5,309 nucleotides of DNA, taken from contig RGRP01000061.1 in assembly GCA_010021145.1 (NCBI GenBank), positions 1-5,309 on the forward strand, in the 5' to 3' direction. Every line of letters starts with the position of its first letter. Position 1 is the first letter of the stretch. The notes beneath the pieces are model-generated. The model searched no databases, had not been told where the DNA came from, and was given only the letters and a program-made list of their open reading frames with translations. Of this stretch, positions 4,741 to 5,309 are shown piece after piece. This DNA is from Candidatus Fonsibacter lacus. GTDB lineage: Bacteria > Pseudomonadota > Alphaproteobacteria > Pelagibacterales > Pelagibacteraceae. The translations under genes were made by a program, and so were the position numbers.

Positions 4741-5268
4741 ATGAAACATTTATTCAAATCGTTGGCAGCCTTCCAACAAGAAGTCCCCGTAATTCACAAG
4801 GGAACGCAAGGCTTCGGTTATTCTTATGCTGATTTACCCGCTATCTTTGAGAAGATTAACCCACTTTTAGCTAAACACGGATTAGGCTTTACGCAGTTAC
4901 TTAATTCTAAAGAAGGTGAAAACTATTTAGTTACCGTACTTTTTCACGTTGAAAGTGGGGAATCAATAGAAAGCACTACCCTAATTCCGCAAGTAGAACT
5001 TAAAGGTATGAACTCTTACCAATCCTTCGGGAGCGGTTGTACTTATTTTCGTCGTTACTGCTTATCTTCTATTTGTGGGTTAGTTACGGACAAAGATACG
5101 GACGCTTCGGGCGAACAAGTAAAACACGAACCAAAGAAGCCAAGTATTGACCAAAAGCGTTTAGGAAAGGCGTTAGAAGCTATTGCAGGGGGAAAGTACA
5201 CCAAAGAAGAATTACTATCTAACTTTAGTTTAACAGACGCTCAATTAACACTAATCGAAAACGTATGA
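4741..5268 (+). CDS. erf: ERF-superfamily single-strand annealing protein
   Basis: This 175-residue protein matches the ERF family (P22 Erf type), which coats single-stranded DNA and anneals complementary strands during phage recombination and genome circularisation. Conserved parts are FGYSYADLPAIFEKINPLLA (25-44), HGLGFTQ (46-52), a strand with FHVESGESIES (68-78), and the signature FGSGCTYFRRYCLSSICGL (96-114) followed by the acidic DKDTDA (117-122). The C-terminal part (about 123-175) is a basic linker plus a short helical domain, KYTKEELLSNFSLTDAQ, likely for protein contacts. It is complete and of usual length. The stop overlaps the exonuclease start as ATGA, giving a classic annealing protein-exonuclease pair, with NinG as the third recombination gene nearby. 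The leader carries a hairpin and palindrome that may regulate it. Confidence 0.92.
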   Translation: MKHLFKSLAAFQQEVPVIHKGTQGFGYSYADLPAIFEKINPLLAKHGLGFTQLLNSKEGENYLVTVLFHVESGESIESTTLIPQVELKGMNSYQSFGSGCTYFRRYCLSSICGLVTDKDTDASGEQVKHEPKKPSIDQKRLGKALEAIAGGKYTKEELLSNFSLTDAQLTLIENV

Positions 5269-5309
5269 AAGTCAGGGCTTCTCAAATTGGTAAAATAATG
5301 ACTAACCCC
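5265..5309 (+). CDS. Start of a YqaJ/lambda-exonuclease-like nuclease, 3' end missing
   Basis: Only 15 codons are visible, MKVRASQIGKIMTNP, from the ATG at 5265 that overlaps the ERF stop as ATGA. The ASQIGKIMT pattern is typical of the first residues of YqaJ-like PD-(D/E)XK phage exonucleases in Bacteroidota, which resect double-stranded ends so that the annealing protein can load. The catalytic residues lie beyond the window, so the call rests on this short match and on position after ERF. Confidence 0.6.
   Translation, partial: MKVRASQIGKIMTNP

Overview
The window looks like part of the early region (replication, recombination and DNA modification) of a tailed phage or prophage of a Bacteroidota host, probably in the Flavobacteriia. 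Three things point that way. DNA composition is AT-rich. Most start codons have no clear Shine-Dalgarno site, and the one convincing promoter has the Bacteroidota form TTG-N19-TAnnTTTG. The gene set is also characteristic: a DUF6291-type replication protein, an SF4 helicase, NinG, an ERF annealing protein and the start of a YqaJ-like exonuclease. All genes lie on the + strand and most overlap by 4 to 11 bases, so they are probably transcribed together.

Layout. Positions 1-601 hold the 3' part of a DUF6291 replication protein, followed with an 11-base overlap by a DnaB/RecA-fold helicase-like ATPase (591-1454). Positions 1465-3628 form an AT-rich accessory block. It contains a frame-disrupted coiled-coil mini-gene, an unknown 77-residue protein, a beta-group DNA methyltransferase, a truncated zinc-ribbon mini-gene, an intact coiled-coil mini-gene, a Mom-like adenine hypermodification protein and an intact zinc-ribbon mini-gene. 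Positions 3618-4133 encode NinG. Positions 4123-4315 hold a small gene broken by one extra base in a G run. Positions 4335-4733 hold a small unknown gene with its own promoter, followed by a weak hairpin. Positions 4741-5268 encode the ERF protein, and the exonuclease begins at 5265 and runs off the end.

The main observation is that the accessory block is a duplicated frame carrying two different cargoes: coiled-coil tail, cargo, zinc ribbon, then the same again. The flanking pieces are direct repeats (about 88% identical over 66 bases and about 95% over 85 bases). Cargo 1 is ORF77 plus the methyltransferase, and cargo 2 is the Mom-like enzyme. Recombination between either repeat pair would leave a clean locus with a single modification gene. 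Both modification enzymes also end in a QxxLF pentapeptide resembling a sliding-clamp-binding motif.

Working together, the DUF6291 protein and helicase would start and drive phage DNA replication. ERF, NinG and the exonuclease would carry out annealing-type recombination. The methyltransferase and Mom-like protein would modify new phage DNA against host restriction. These functions come from family recognition by eye; no searches were run.
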